Positions 35,636-47,403 of a stretch of 64,000 nucleotides of DNA are shown piece by piece. Where the stretch lies: the NCBI GenBank assembly GCA_028564705.1, contig JAPXFQ010002814.1, forward strand, positions 1,178,001 to 1,242,000, given 5' to 3'. A model generated the notes under the pieces. That model made no database searches. It was not told the DNA's origin and saw nothing but the letters and a program-made list of their open reading frames with translations. A program made the translations under genes and the position numbers. Positions within the stretch are counted from its first letter, which is position 1, and every line of letters begins with the position of its first letter. Origin of the DNA: Apricaphanius iberus. Taxonomy: Eukaryota > Chordata > Actinopteri > Cyprinodontiformes > Aphaniidae.

Positions 35636-37396
35636 TTGTATAATGTTGGACTAAGTGTCCGGAATAAAGGCTACTGCTACAATTGCCATCAGTGACAGGA
35701 GAAAAAAAGAAGGATAACTAGTATTGACTCTCATTTTTGCTATATATTTTTTAACTTCTCTCACACTCCTGTCTGCGTTTTAGTGTTTCAAAGGACTGGC
35801 TGGAATGCAGAGTGCTTATTGGCTAGTTGGTGTCACATGGTACAACCAAACTTAGAAGTTATTTGGTCTGTTGTTTTCCATGGATGCTTGAACACTACCA
35901 TAAGGACTGCAAAAGCTGTGCTGGCAAACTAATCAGGAGACCAGACCATGGACTTCCCATGATAATGCCTGTCATACAACGGTGGCTAATATTTTTTGGG
36001 AGACAGCTGCAATGATTTTGAACTTGTGGATTAAAACAGGTTCTTGAACAAAGATAAGACAGAGTCATTTAGGCTTAACAATAGTATTTAATATAACATA
36101 TTGACCAAACATGGAGGAACAGTGTGAACTAAAAAGTCGGTTCCATTCTCACATTCCCCACCCAGGTCTTCTATTGCAAACTATTAAATACTTTTAGCAA
36201 TTAATGTTTATCTTCTAACAGTGTGAACTCAGTTTCGTTGTTTTCTCCTGGAAAGTCAGCCATTGGTTTTGTTTTCCCTACATGACCTACTGTCCTCATC
36301 AAGACAGGGAATAAATAATCAAGTCCTACTAACATAATCAATATTCTATAACATACTCCTGACTCGGTTTGGTTTGCGGTCCTCTAAAGGCTGAGGTTTT
36401 TGTTTTTGTTTCTCATGCACCCTTTTCTACCCCACTTCTTCTTTCCACTAATATGCATGAACAGCCAGCTTCTTTACCAATGGCCCTTAGCCCCGTTGTG
36501 GATTACTAAAATTGTTCTTCTTAATATTGACATATATTTAGTTGTTAAAGAGCATGTTAGTTGATTGACTTTATCTACTATGTACAAGTATTACCCCATT
36601 TTTGAATTTAACCAATCCGTATTAGGTATTCATATTTAAATGTCACGTTTAGATTATAAGAACAAAAAAGGATTTTCATGCTTTTATAAAAAGACAAAAA
36701 AACTATACCTTAAACAAAGGGCAAGAGCAGAGCAGTCAGACATTGTAAATGATAAAATGAACATTAACTAATTGCAAATGTAGAGCATTTACTATATAAC
36801 TTGTATTTCCCATTTTCATACAGCCTAATCCCCATCCATTTTGCCATCTATTACCCACAAACCCCACTCCAATTCCAGGTCACTCTGACACTGTGTTCTG
36901 AAATTGTGTCATGCAAAAACTGCTGCTCTTTTCTATGAAAGGTTTGTGCCTTGGATGTTTTTGTATCAGCAACAGGGGGCAGTGTAGGAGTTCATTACCA
37001 AGCCAGTTTAAGCTCATGATTATGTATTCACACAGAGGCATTAAAACGCAATGAAAACTATTTTCAAACCCTCAAAGTTTCTGTGTTTGTTCTAAGTGTT
37101 ATTTTTCATCCAAAGAAATAGGGTTTTCACTTTTAAAATTACAAGACAATACCTTTTGTGGTGGAGTGTTCGGTAGAAAAAAGTGACCAAAATGCAATCA
37201 CCCTTTTTACAACATGGGACTCATACTATTTTCTTTATGACATTCATTTATTTTAAGGCAATACTACTTTCATAAAAGGTAAACTTGTTTAAAAAACAGT
37301 AAATTTGAAAAAATTCTAATCTCTTTTAAATACATTTCCATAGAGGTTATTCTGTGTTTCTTTTCTTTTTTTAAATATCTACTTTTATTTAACATA
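35636..37396. other. No recognisable feature
   Basis: AT-rich; the only frame above 60 codons (35827-36015) has no domain. Confidence 0.5.
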
Positions 37397-37520
37397 CAGT
37401 ACAGACCAAAAGTTTGGACACACCTTCTTATTCAGTGTGTTTTCTTTTTTTATGACTATTTACATTGTAGATTCTCACTGAAGGCATCAAAACTAACAAT
37501 AACCTACTAATGTTGCCTGT
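37397..37520 (+). mobile_element. Tc1-like element, left terminus only
   Basis: After TA, CAGTACAGACCAAAAGTTTGGACACACCTT is the terminal sequence of a widespread fish/amphibian Tc1-type element, followed by its GTAGATTCTCACTGAAGGCATCAAAACTA block. Similarity fades after about 120 bp; no transposase is present. Confidence 0.7.
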
Positions 37521-38089
37521 TTTACATCCCAGTTCATGCTGGAAATAATCCAAAACCTTTTTCATTCATGTAAAGAACATGTGCTTACTATTGCTGTCCT
37601 CATATTTGAAACAAATATTTATTTAAAAAAGAGCAGTAGGTAGGGTCAGGGAGGGTCTGGACAGTTGAAAAGAGAATATAAGTGTCAGACAAAAAATATA
37701 TTTGGCACAAAAGAGATTTAAGGCTAATTATCAGTAATTTCACTGCTACTCATTTACTCTGAGCTTCAATTGCCGTACAACACCCTGGGGATGTACTTCC
37801 GAGGACGGCGGCTGAATCTGCACAACTCTGCACATCTGATCATCACGCCTAACCGCATTTTTCAAGTCTCACTTCACAATATAGTATAAAGTACGTTTAA
37901 GCAAATTTGTTGAAGTTTACCCATATTAGAATTGTGTTTAATCTGCTATGCTTATTTTTGGTAATGGAGAGTCCTTGTTAGCACCACTACAGAAGTTTGA
38001 ATTGTTGGGTAATCACCGTCAAACACCTAGGAAGTACCGATGTAAAGATGGGTGTGACTTGTGAGCTAACACAGCCGATCTCCGAGCAC
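37521..38089. other. No recognisable gene
   Basis: Possibly the inside of the element whose right end is at 38143; nothing definite. Confidence 0.35.
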
Positions 38090-38143
38090 TGAAAAATGTG
38101 ATAATATCGGCCCGGTCCGATATTGAGATCAGCACATCCTTAG
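38090..38143. mobile_element. hAT right terminus (GATCGGCCCGATATTG type)
   Basis: ATATCGGCCCGGTCCGATATTG...ATCAGCACATCCTTAG corresponds to the end of a fish hAT family whose complement starts CTAAGGATGTGCTGAT and carries TATCGG.CCGATA motifs. No left end found. Confidence 0.5.
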
Positions 38144-39909
38144 TTTTGACTGATACTTCAGAATTACTCTCATTCCGCTCCAAATTCCACTTTGTCTGTA
38201 TAATCAGTTTGTCATATGAGCTAACTTTACATTTAGCAGTATCGGTGTAGATTAATTAGAATAATGCAATTTGAGTACAGGTTATTTCAGCTGAAAAGAA
38301 ACAGAAGAAAACTGTGTGGGTGCATGGGCAGCCTTTGTTTTATTATTTTACCATTTTTAAATCAACTTAACTCAGTCTAGGTGTTTTGCATTTTTTGGTT
38401 GGTGGTTTGGGATGGTATCAAATTCCCAGCCTGAATTACTGTCCCAGTCTGCCCCTGCTTTGAACGGTGTCATTGTTCGTAAATACTCTAATTTAAAATG
38501 CCCATGTGATTGCAGATTACAGTTCCTGTTGGTGATTTTAGGAACCAGGAGGGAATATAGGTAAAGAAGCTCTTATAATATCTAATATAGCCTAAAAGAG
38601 GAAAATATGCCAAGGTTTTAACATATGGTTATGTAAGCAAGGCCAATTAACAGTCTCATACAAATTACATAACCAGAATTTTACATAAATCTCTGCATGG
38701 TATACAGAAATATTGCATTTGAAAGATAATGATTGGCTTATAAAATATCACTGCAATCCAATACTGACTTTACCTCACACTAATTGCAAAACAGGCTTTT
38801 TTTTTCGATGACACAAATGTTCTAGGAAAATACAGAGATATTTGTAGACTGATACTTGTTCTGGTTGAGTCCCTTTTGTTTTACTGGAATTTTCAGTGAT
38901 ATAAATAAAGAAAAATGCCATGTCAAAGTTACACTGAAACAGGTTGATGTTGGAGCCACATTTGGAGGCAAATTCTTTGGTAAAGACATGCATATTAATT
39001 TGAAGTCTTTTAAAACACATCTTCTATTGGAGTAGCATGGTTTAATACTGAAAATTGTATACACTTTCTCTGTGATGTAAACTGTATGTGTTACAGCGAC
39101 CAATATACTCTGACTGCATTGTTAAGTAAAGAAGAGCTTATTATCAGCCACTCGTGGAGGCAGAGTGGCTTTAATATTGACACGTATCTGGCACAACTTG
39201 ATGCCACTCATAAAAGTGCTAGTTAAATAAACAAAGAAAGGCACTAGACAATTAAGAGAGAGATCTGACAGTCAGACCCGAAAGACATTTTTAGCTATCC
39301 AGATTTGTCACTGTATGTAGCATGCAATTTATGTTGATGTTGAGCATCAGCTCCAACCTTCTGTTTGCTGGCAAACAAGTGTATAGTATATAGGATTCTT
39401 ATAGATAACAGTCCACCCTTGATGACCTTGGACACAGTAAAAGCCTAGCATGAACCCTATCTTAAGGAAAATGCTACACTCTTTTAAATGTCTCCAAATT
39501 TTTCAAGTTTGTGAGCTTCAAGTTGAAGTTTCAAGTTCACTGAGCAAATCCCCATGTGAAATGTTGCATTTTTTTCATTAAACTATCCAGCAGTGACAAT
39601 CAGTAAATTAGAAAAGGAGTGCAATGCTTAATAGTGAGTAATAGATAGATAATCAAGTATCACTGTAGCTTCTAGTCACACATTAAGCTTTACAGGCACT
39701 GGAGGCTTACTGTCATTATTAATCTAAAGTAAATCATAATTATGGGCTAAAGAGTTTTACATTTGCAATTTATGGGAGGGTTATCTGCCACCTGGCTCTT
39801 ACAGATTGATCTCGTCCCAATTTTGTCATGTAAATTTCCTCAACAATAAAAAAGGATCAGCACAGATTGGACTAAAAAACCTGAAGAGATCAGAACCTTT
39901 TCATATGTT
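38144..39909. other. No recognisable feature
   Basis: The two overlapping minus-strand frames at 38775-39103 have no domain. No RNA gene or TE end seen. Confidence 0.5.
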
Positions 39910-41707
39910 TTTAGAATTATCCTTTAATTGTCCAACAAGGGGAAATTTGGTTGTAGCAGCAGCAAGAAGTAGAACACAGAAAGAAATGCACAGATTTTTT
40001 ACAGAAAAAAATATTTATGCCATGGAAATAGTTACAGAAACAGAGTACTGTACAGTTAATAAGATTAAAGTACTGATAAAGTGGCAAACCCAGGTTGCAA
40101 GGTGCAAGACTAGTACACTGAAAGATGTTAAAATAACTACAAATATTTATTATATTTCGAAATATGTGCAGATTGTGCATTGTACCTGTGCATTAAAAAG
40201 TAAATGTGTAATTTCCTATATGTTAGTGGATATAATTTGCGAAAAATAATGTGCAAGTTCTAGAAGTAGTGGTGTTGCTCAGTTGATTAGTGCAAATTAC
40301 AGCGCTGGTGTAAACATTTATATTTGCTGGGAGCAGTTTTGGTTGAATAGTCTGACAGCTGCAGGGAGGAAGGACCTGTGGAAATGCTCTTTCGTGCATT
40401 TAGGATGCAGCAGTCTATCACTGATGGAGCTCTGCAGTTCACTATCATCTTCATGCATGGGACGGAAGACTCTGTCCATTAGAGATGTTTATTTGACTTG
40501 AGTCCTTCTGTCTCCAACCACCTGCACTGGATTCAGGGTGCATCCTAGAACAGAGCTGGCCTTCCTGACGAGTTTATCCAACCTCTTCCTCTCAGCTGTC
40601 GATAAACTGCTGCTCCAACATACAACACTGTAAAAGAGGACTGATGCCACCACAGAGTCATAAAATGTCTTTAAAAGTGCTCCCTAGACTTCAAATGACC
40701 TCAGTCTTCTCAGCAAGTAGAGTGTTCTCTGACCCTGCCTGTAAAGAGCACCAGTGTTGTGGTTCCAGTCCAATTTATTATTCAGATGAACACCCAGATA
40801 CCTATTAGAGTCCACTATCTTAATGTCCACTACCTGGATGTTCACTCCTGTCAGTGTGGTGGGTCTGCGCCTTCAGATGTCCACCACCAACTCCTTAGTT
40901 TGGCCAGGAGGTTGATCAGGAGGTGGTTCTGCTAGCACCACTCCACAATGTCCAGAGTCCACTGCCTGTACTCTGAGTCATACTCACCTGTGATGAGGCC
41001 GACTATGTCATCAGAGAACTTCTGGAGGTTGCAGCGTGGGGAGTCGATAGAGAATTGTGCAGTTTAAAGGGTGAAGAGGAACAATGCTAGCACAGTTCCC
41101 TATGGGGCCCCTGTACAGCAGACCAGCCTGTCAGAGAGACAGCCCTGTATCCTCATATACTGTGGGTGTCCTGTGAGGTAGTGTAGTATCCACTGTGACA
41201 TGTGGTGGTCCCAGGGGTGCCGCCAGAAATTCTGGGCCCTATGGAAACAAAAAATTCTGGGCCCCCTACATTTTTTACAGATAAAATGTAACCCAATAAA
41301 CATGCCCTGTATACTTTAAAAAAGATACTTAGCACATTGCATAGTTAAAATGTCTGATGAGTAAAAGCCTACAAAAACAAGAAAAAGCTATGGAAATATG
41401 TACTTGTTTACATAAAAGGAGAATATTTATTATCTCAATTGCAATTGCAAACACAACAGAACATAATGTACACATATTGACATATACTTTACGTGAACAA
41501 GCTTTAACTGGGTCCAACTGCTCAATCAGGAAACATCAGCTACAACTAACCCATAATTAAATCAGTCCAAGACTAAAACTAGGCCAAAAGGGCTCAAAAT
41601 CAAGACACACCAGGAGTAATGCCAGGCCTAAACCAGTCCAGGACTAAACAAGTACTGAACCAGACATAAACTGTTTGTTATCCAGGTATAACAAGTTATG
41701 TTCAACA

Positions 41708-41938
41708 TCACTTTATAATGGCCCAGCGGCGTGCCTTTCTGCTGGCAAAATCATGTATCAAATCATCAAAGTTCAGCTTTCTTGCCAGTTTGCTTTCAAT
41801 GGACAGTATGGCAAGGTGACAAAGTCTGTCCTGCAACATAGCAGACCTAAGATGATTTTTAATCAGTTTGAGCTTACTGAATGCTCTCTCGCCACCTGCA
41901 TTGTTGAATAATATGAAATAGATAACTATACAACACAA
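41708..41938 (-). pseudogene. hAT transposase C-terminal dimerisation domain
   Basis: Residues about 12-66 of this frame (NNAGGERAFSKLKLIKNHL, then RLCHLAILSIESKLARKLN) match the hAT family C-terminal dimerisation domain, in the variant found in ZMYM-like and hAT-5-like transposases (NNAG.ERSFSKLKLIKN.LRS.M...RL..LAILSIE). The following FDDLI..FAS.KARR is also typical. The N-terminal dozen residues probably come from sequence at a deletion joint or intron. Only the C-terminal sixth of a normal transposase is present. Confidence 0.8.
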
Positions 41939-42530
41939 GAAAAAAATTAGAAAATCTTAAACTGTATTTTTTTTGTATAGTTTTCTTAATATAAAATATT
42001 AAATATCTATTCTGTAAACTAATTATAGCCAATGGTTACCACAGACACCTTTTTATTCTACTTTATATTATTTTTTCAAGGGGCATTTTGTTCATATTAA
42101 GAACGTCAAGTTTGACAGCATCGATCGTAGCAGCAGCACTGTCACTTCACAGAACACACGGCAAACTGATTTTGTAATTTTTGAAGCGTGTAGATTACTT
42201 TTTGTTTAGTAAAGTTATCATCATGTGGAGAACACAGTAGATAAGACGTGCTTAGAGCTTTCAATCTTCGTGAAGTTTTGCGCTCAGGCTCACCTTGTTT
42301 GGCTGAGACGGGGACGGGGGCCGCGGGGGAAGGAAGACGTGGGTGTGCAGCGGCCGCTGAATCTGTGTCTACGAGACATGATAACCCGGAGACAGCAGAG
42401 ATGTTATTATTGTTGGATGTAAATCATAATTCAGTAATTATTTTACTAAGCTAGCTAGATAAAAGCAGGTCATGTAGCAACAAAAATAAGTAAGTGAAAG
42501 TTTTGGAATACAGGAATAGGGCAAGCTACC

Positions 42531-42635
42531 TTTCTTTTTGAAAAACTGTGTGACATACTGTCGACTTCGGCGTTCTCGGTCTTCTCTTTCCTTCTTTTCT
42601 TTCCGTTTTTGATGCCCTGACTTTTGATGTGACAT
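42531..42635 (-). pseudogene. hAT transposase N-terminal exon
   Basis: From ATG at 42635 the frame reads MSHQKSGHQKRKEKKEREDR and ends VTQFFKKK just before a splice-donor-like AAG|GTAGC at 42530/42529. A Lys/Arg/Glu-rich N-terminus ending in a FF-K motif is typical for this branch of hAT transposases. It sits about 0.7 kb upstream of the C-terminal domain in the same element and orientation. The longer frame to which it belongs (42845-42438) is otherwise noncoding. Confidence 0.6.
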
Positions 42636-43341
42636 GCCTGCGTGTGTCACTATCTGCACTGCATCATAACAAATGCAATAAGCAAGAGACGTTACGCTAG
42701 CGAGTGTAGCTCGGACAGCGCAGGTGGAATGAACCATTGTGAGGGGGTGTGACTTAAACGGTAAATACATTATTTGTTTGTTAAATATTAAATCTATGGT
42801 CAAAACGGACAAAATACACATTAAGTGTATGAGGGGCCCTAGCACATTTAACGTATGTATAAAAAAGAGAAAAGAAATAAGAACAGAAAAAGAGGGTCTG
42901 CTCTTCTGGGCCCTTCATCAGCCTGGGCCCTTAGAATCGTCCTAACCTTCCACCCCTTTACGGCGCCCATGGGTGGTCCAATCCTGAAAGCTCTAGCTTG
43001 TCCCTCAGACGTAGTGGCTGGATGGTGTTGAAAGCATTTGAAAATTAAAGAACATGATTCTCACAGAGCTTCCAGGATTCTCGAGGTGACTCAGAGCTCA
43101 GTACAAAAGGTAGATGATGGCGTCCTCCACCCCGATGACAGGCTGGTAAGAAAACTGCAGCAGATTCATTGAAGACCTCACCAGGGTTGCTTTAGAACGA
43201 ACTTCTCAAAGGTCTTCATAAGATGTGATGTCAGGGCTACTGGCCTGTAGCTGCTGAGGTTGAAGGGATGGAAGGTCTTTGGTACTGGCACCACACAGGA
43301 AGTCTTCCAAAGCTGTGGTACTTTCTCCAGCAACAAGCTCA

Positions 43342-43874
43342 AGCCTAGTTTATACTACTCTGTTTTGACAGAGAGGGATTGACGCCGCACCATTATTTGT
43401 CGATGCAAGGGCAACATTTTCTAACTATCTGTCTCCGTCAACATTTAGCATATGCCTGTGATTGGTCATCTCAGAAACAGCCAGAGATTGTTTCACCAAA
43501 ATCGGGCTCTATAATCTATGTAATCAGTAGTTACTGCAGCATTGGTCATTAAAGCTGATTCTGATTAAAGCTGAATCAAAACTTACTTTCTGTTGTCCAT
43601 TGCTCCTTGAGGCGGAATGCGTTCACAGGCTGAAGAAAAAAAACTAACCAGAAACTACACTGCAATGGTAGGCAGACCCACCATGAAAAGTTAGCACCCC
43701 CTGCTGCCTTAGTCGGTATTTGCTTTGCAACACAGAAAAATCTACGGAGAAAGGAGAGAAAGAAACAGAGTATTATAAAAGAAAAATATTTCTGTCTACA
43801 TCTGCAAAGTATAAACAGAGTATTTTAAACAGAAAATGTCTCTGTCAATATGTCTCCAAAGTATAAAATAGGCT
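43342..43874. mobile_element. 533-bp DNA transposon/MITE inside the LINE
   Basis: Inverted ends AGCCTAGTTTATACT (43342-43356) and AGTATAAAATAGGCT (43860-43874) match at 14 of 15 positions. The interior repeats ACAGAGTATT and CTGTCTACATCTGCAAAGTATAA and has no transposase. It interrupts the LINE between two reverse transcriptase segments. I could not settle the target duplication, so superfamily is open. Confidence 0.75.
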
Positions 43875-44507
43875 ACAGGTTGAACAAATATCCTAAAATG
43901 CCACACAGTTAATCTGCGAAGTACCTCAGGAGCCTGGAGCTGATGCCATCTGGACCTGCAGCCTTCCGCACCTTCATCGTGCGTAGCTCGTTCCTCACTT
44001 CAATGCTGAAATTGAAAGAATGGATTTTTGGTGTGGGGGGTGTATGTTGGAGTCCTCAAAAGACGGAGCTGGGTGTAATGGCTGGGAGATAGAGGGGAGA
44101 AGTCCTGCGATGAAAGACAGGCAGACCTTGAAGACTAAGGAGATTGCAGCAGGGGTGACAATGCTGGGGGAGGGGTGGGTTGCTGATCAAACCTATTAAA
44201 ATATTTATTTACGTCACTCACTCACTCCAAGTCTTGTGCAGCTTGGAGGGTTACTTGTGTCATGAGATTGTCTTCAGGCTGTTCTAAACCCCTCTCAGGG
44301 CTTGACATTAAGGCTTGTCCGCTTGTCCGGGACAAGTGGATATTTTTGTAGGACAAGTGGAAGAGAAAATTGGTTGTCCGACTGGACAAGTAAAATTTCA
44401 AATAAAATAAAATGCCATGTTAATTAACGTTATGTGCCGTTAACGACAGAGCAGAACGTGCAGCGTAAACACTGAGCGGAATATTGAACAGAGAGCGCAG
44501 CGCCCCG

Positions 44508-44509
<2 letters not shown>

Positions 44510-44551
<42 letters not shown>
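44510..44551. repeat. (CA)21 microsatellite
   Basis: About 21 CA units within the 701-bp transposon; the His-Thr frame across it is an artefact. Confidence 0.95.
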
Positions 44552-44555
<4 letters not shown>

Positions 44556-44733
44556 CAGAAAAGACCTACTCATGAAGTTACTGTACGCTCACAAAGCCGC
44601 CAACTTGAGCTGCAAAGAAGCTCTGGCTGCCCCGTCAAGAATTCTTGTCAAAAAGTACGAGGAAGCTTTTTGGCCGATCTGACATAGCAGCATTTTATGA
44701 TCGATCATGGGAGAGTGCGCGCGCCCGGGCGCG

Positions 44734-44760
44734 CCTCTCTCTCTATCTCTCTCTCTCTCT
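44734..44760. repeat. (CT)n microsatellite
   Basis: CT array with one CTAT interruption, inside the same transposon. Confidence 0.9.
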
Positions 44761-45295
44761 GCTCGTTCTTATTCCCTGTCAAGCGCGCCCTTGAAAACCC
44801 ATCGCCAAACACGGAGGGGCGGGACGGCATATTTTGTTTGGATGCTTTTAATGAATTCTGCATTAGCAAAACAAACAAAAAAATAAATGACATTATAAAT
44901 CTTTACCCGGACAAGTTACTTTTGTGCATGGACAAGTGAAACAGAAATTTACTAATCCGAAGGACAAGTGCCTCAAAAAGTTCATGTCAAGCCCTGCCCT
45001 CTGAAATGTTCCTGCTGCAGCTGGTCCTCTATCTTCCTTCTGTATATTTTCTTCCCTTGCCTTATCTTCCATTTCAGTTTCTCCTGGACAACTCTAAGCT
45101 CCTGTTTGTCTCCAGATCTAAAGATTATCTCCTTCTCCTTGAGGAGAGCCTTTATTTCAAGATTTATCCATGGCTGTTGTTATAAAAACATCATACATTT
45201 ATGATGGGTACGGTGTTGTCCACACAAAAATTGATGTAGTCTTTAATGCAGTCTGTGATGCTGTTGAGGTCATCCTCCAAAGGGCTGCAGAGGTT

Positions 45296-46216
45296 GGGTT
45301 TTCCAAGTTTATATGTGTAAATCAGGCTAAAGGTTTGCATTGTGGTATATCTTGTCTTAGGCTCCTAAATGCTGGACTCTGGATTGTTTTCTTCTCAGGA
45401 CTAATCTAAACTTAAGCTGCAAAAACATGTACATTTTTAAAGGTCTAATTTACTGTTGTTTTTATAAATGTTTCAGTGTTCTCTTGTATGAAAAAAAAAA
45501 TATAATTCCCAGTCTATTTCATTTAATACCAGTTCAGTGTGGGAGTGGATGTGGAGACTCAACAAGATGTGGGGGCTTGCTTATTAAGATTAACGACATG
45601 CAAGTTTATGTCCTCTGACTGGCTAACTCCACCACTACTCTTACATTGAGAGAGAGAGAGTGAGAGAGACTCACGAGCTCTGTAGACCGGGAGATTTAAC
45701 TACCCGCGGATTCAGCTGCTGATATTATAATCGATTTGTGGTTTGAAGTGCAGGTTCACTTTGAGGATAGTTAAAAAAAACAAAATCTCTGGGTGGATGT
45801 GGTCATAGACATTAGCTTGTTAGCTGAGGTAGTATATATATTTCATTGTCATGCCGCATTTTAACACAATATTTGAAAAATAAAACATTGGATGAACAAT
45901 CGATTTTTTTTACTAACAGTAGTCTGGGAGCTGGTGGTCCAATTTTTGGTACAGATCTGGTTTTAAATATAGATTTGAGGCAAACTCCATAGCTGTGAAG
46001 TCACTTTTCTCATAGTGACTGAAAAAAATTATTAATCAAACTATTACTTCTTCAGCCATGCTCCCTGAACAAAACTAACCTAGGATGCGGTCCCAGTGCC
46101 ACTGAGTGAGATGGCGCTGGGTGCACCTGGTATTCTTACGTTTCAATGTAGGGCTTTTTCAAAACAGAGTGAATTTGCCATATAAACTTCCTGTAACTGA
46201 TGCAGAAAATTGAGTT
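45296..46216. other. No recognisable gene
   Basis: A short GA array lies at 45646-45668. Short frames at 45170 and 45427 have no domain. Confidence 0.45.
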
Positions 46217-46290
46217 TGGAGAAAATATTCATATTCAGCATGCTTATACAACTCGGAGTGACTGTTTGTGATTGTTTTGAAAAATAAAAC
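46217..46290 (+). repeat. Dispersed repeat, copy at 46.2 kb
   Basis: Partner of 22322-22400 (shared GGAGAAAATATTCA and CATGCTTAT.CAACTC blocks). Confidence 0.5.
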
Positions 46291-46734
46291 ATTCTGTTTT
46301 TATAATTTTTTAGAGACCTTTAAACTAATCTCATTATTAAAACTCCTAACCACATTAAAATGCAATCAATATTTTTTTTTTTACATTGAACATTTCCACA
46401 ACGGCCACCTGTGCCCCTACATCTAGAGCCAAGGCCCAGTGCTACTTGAGCTGATGTTAGCTGACATTAGCAAAGCAACCAAGCCAGGGGTGACATTTAT
46501 TTTTCTTGGTGTTAATTGGCTAAACCACCTAGAAAGGAAATAGTGAAGACTACAGATGTTAGTGTCTGCTGTAGTGCTAAGATGGTTTCCACTGTGCTTA
46601 GATCTCAAGTATTTGTAGATTTGTGGTTCCACACCCATAAAATTTGGGGACCCACTGTATCATTGTTGACATTGCACCTATCAAGCTTTACAAACATTAT
46701 TTACAAACATATTTGAATATGTGATTTAGTTAGA
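46291..46734. other. No recognisable feature
   Basis: Overlapping frames on both strands (46423-46716) are random-looking. Confidence 0.45.
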
Positions 46735-46795
46735 TTCAGTTAATTTCAGTTTATTTATATAGCACCATTTCACAACAGGTGTCATCTCAAACATT
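46735..46795 (-). mobile_element. LINE 3' tail fragment, minus strand
   Basis: The complement reads GAGATGACACCTGTTGTGAAATGGTGCTATATAAATAAACTGAAATTAACTGAATC, the last 60 bp of the TTGAA-tailed LINE seen at 5258-5685. Confidence 0.7.
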
Positions 46796-47403
46796 ACAAT
46801 CGATTGAAGAACTTGTTTTTGTCAAAATGAACATCAAAAAAACATTAGGAGATATGTTTCTGTATAAATTCTTAAGAGTCTGCTTTGTAAGTTTTACTAA
46901 ATTATGGATTGTACATGATTGAAAAAGATAGGCAGAAATCCAACCTTTTCCATTGTTTCTAATGGTCAGCATATGCAAGCCTCTCTGTTTTGCATAAAGC
47001 TGAATAAGGGTGGAAAAGTTATTTTCTAGTATTATCAAGACACATAAAGGCTTTGTAAAAGAATAAAGGAAGGGTCAGTCTGCACTTTAGACAAAATTAT
47101 TATATCTTTAGATAGGTGAAGAATGTTGGTGTATTAGGCCTTGTTCTGCAGTTTGACGGATAATTATTCTAATTTATTCATCTTAATATGATTAGAATAT
47201 TGAAGTTGAGAATACTTTGAGTCTGGGCACATTTAAAAATGACCCCAGTCGTTAAATGGGACAATTCTGAATAAACATTCACATTTATTGTGTTAGTGGT
47301 AAAGGTACTGTAACCTTTTACAATTTTGCAATTGAGTGGGATTCTTTTCAACAGAAAACTTCTTAACTGATTAGAATTTACGTATGACTGAATTTAAATT
47401 ACT
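46796..47403. other. Sequence between two facing LINE tails
   Basis: No gene or repeat recognised; flanked by inverted LINE 3' ends. Confidence 0.45.

Larger units (their letters stand above)
41212..42971 (-). mobile_element. hAT transposon with internal deletion, inside the LINE
   Basis: Ends CAGGGGTGCCGC (41212-41223) and ACGGCGCCCATG (42960-42971) are inverted with 9 of 12 matches. A perfect 8-bp target duplication GGTGGTCC lies at 41204-41211 and 42972-42979. The CTGGGCCC subterminal motifs (41238-41245, 41268-41276, 42908-42935) fit a fish hAT family. On the minus strand the element retains the N-terminal and C-terminal pieces of the transposase but lacks the catalytic middle, so it would need an enzyme supplied by a relative. 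The LINE sequence resumes exactly after the duplication. Confidence 0.92.
44296..44996. mobile_element. 701-bp DNA transposon (hAT-like, GGACAAGT motifs) inside the LINE
   Basis: Ends CAGGGCTTGACAT (44296-44308) and ATGTCAAGCCCTG (44984-44996) are a perfect inverted repeat of about 13 bp. Directly outside, CCCTCT occurs at 44290-44295 and 44997-45002. Subterminal zones hold at least seven GGACAAGT/CTTGTCC motifs on both sides, a likely transposase-binding array. The interior contains a CA array, a CT array and a 16-bp GC palindrome (GCGCGCCCGGGCGCGC, 44719-44734). No coding region. The 6-bp rather than 8-bp duplication leaves hAT membership probable, not certain. Confidence 0.8.
39910..45295 (-). 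mobile_element. CR1/L2/Rex1-type LINE, 5'-truncated, cut by three DNA transposons
   Basis: Reading the minus strand from 45295 to 39910 and skipping three insertions gives a colinear non-LTR retrotransposon. 45295-44997 is the linker after the endonuclease (FCVDNTVP, FRSGDKQELR-like text). 44295-43875 contains the reverse transcriptase entry motif KAAGPDGISSRLLR. 43341-42980 has VPVPKTF...SSYRPVALTS. 41203-40250 has TGAPQGTV-like text, the catalytic FSDD box (41018-41007), YLGVH-like and LRRLRSF motifs and the RSFLPAAVRLFNQN end. A 3' UTR follows to about 39910. Stops and frameshifts are frequent. The 5' end, including the endonuclease, is missing. Confidence 0.8.

Noticed and set aside
39806..40249. 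147-codon plus-strand frame
   Set aside because: Most of it is antisense to the 3' UTR of the minus-strand LINE; no coding signature.
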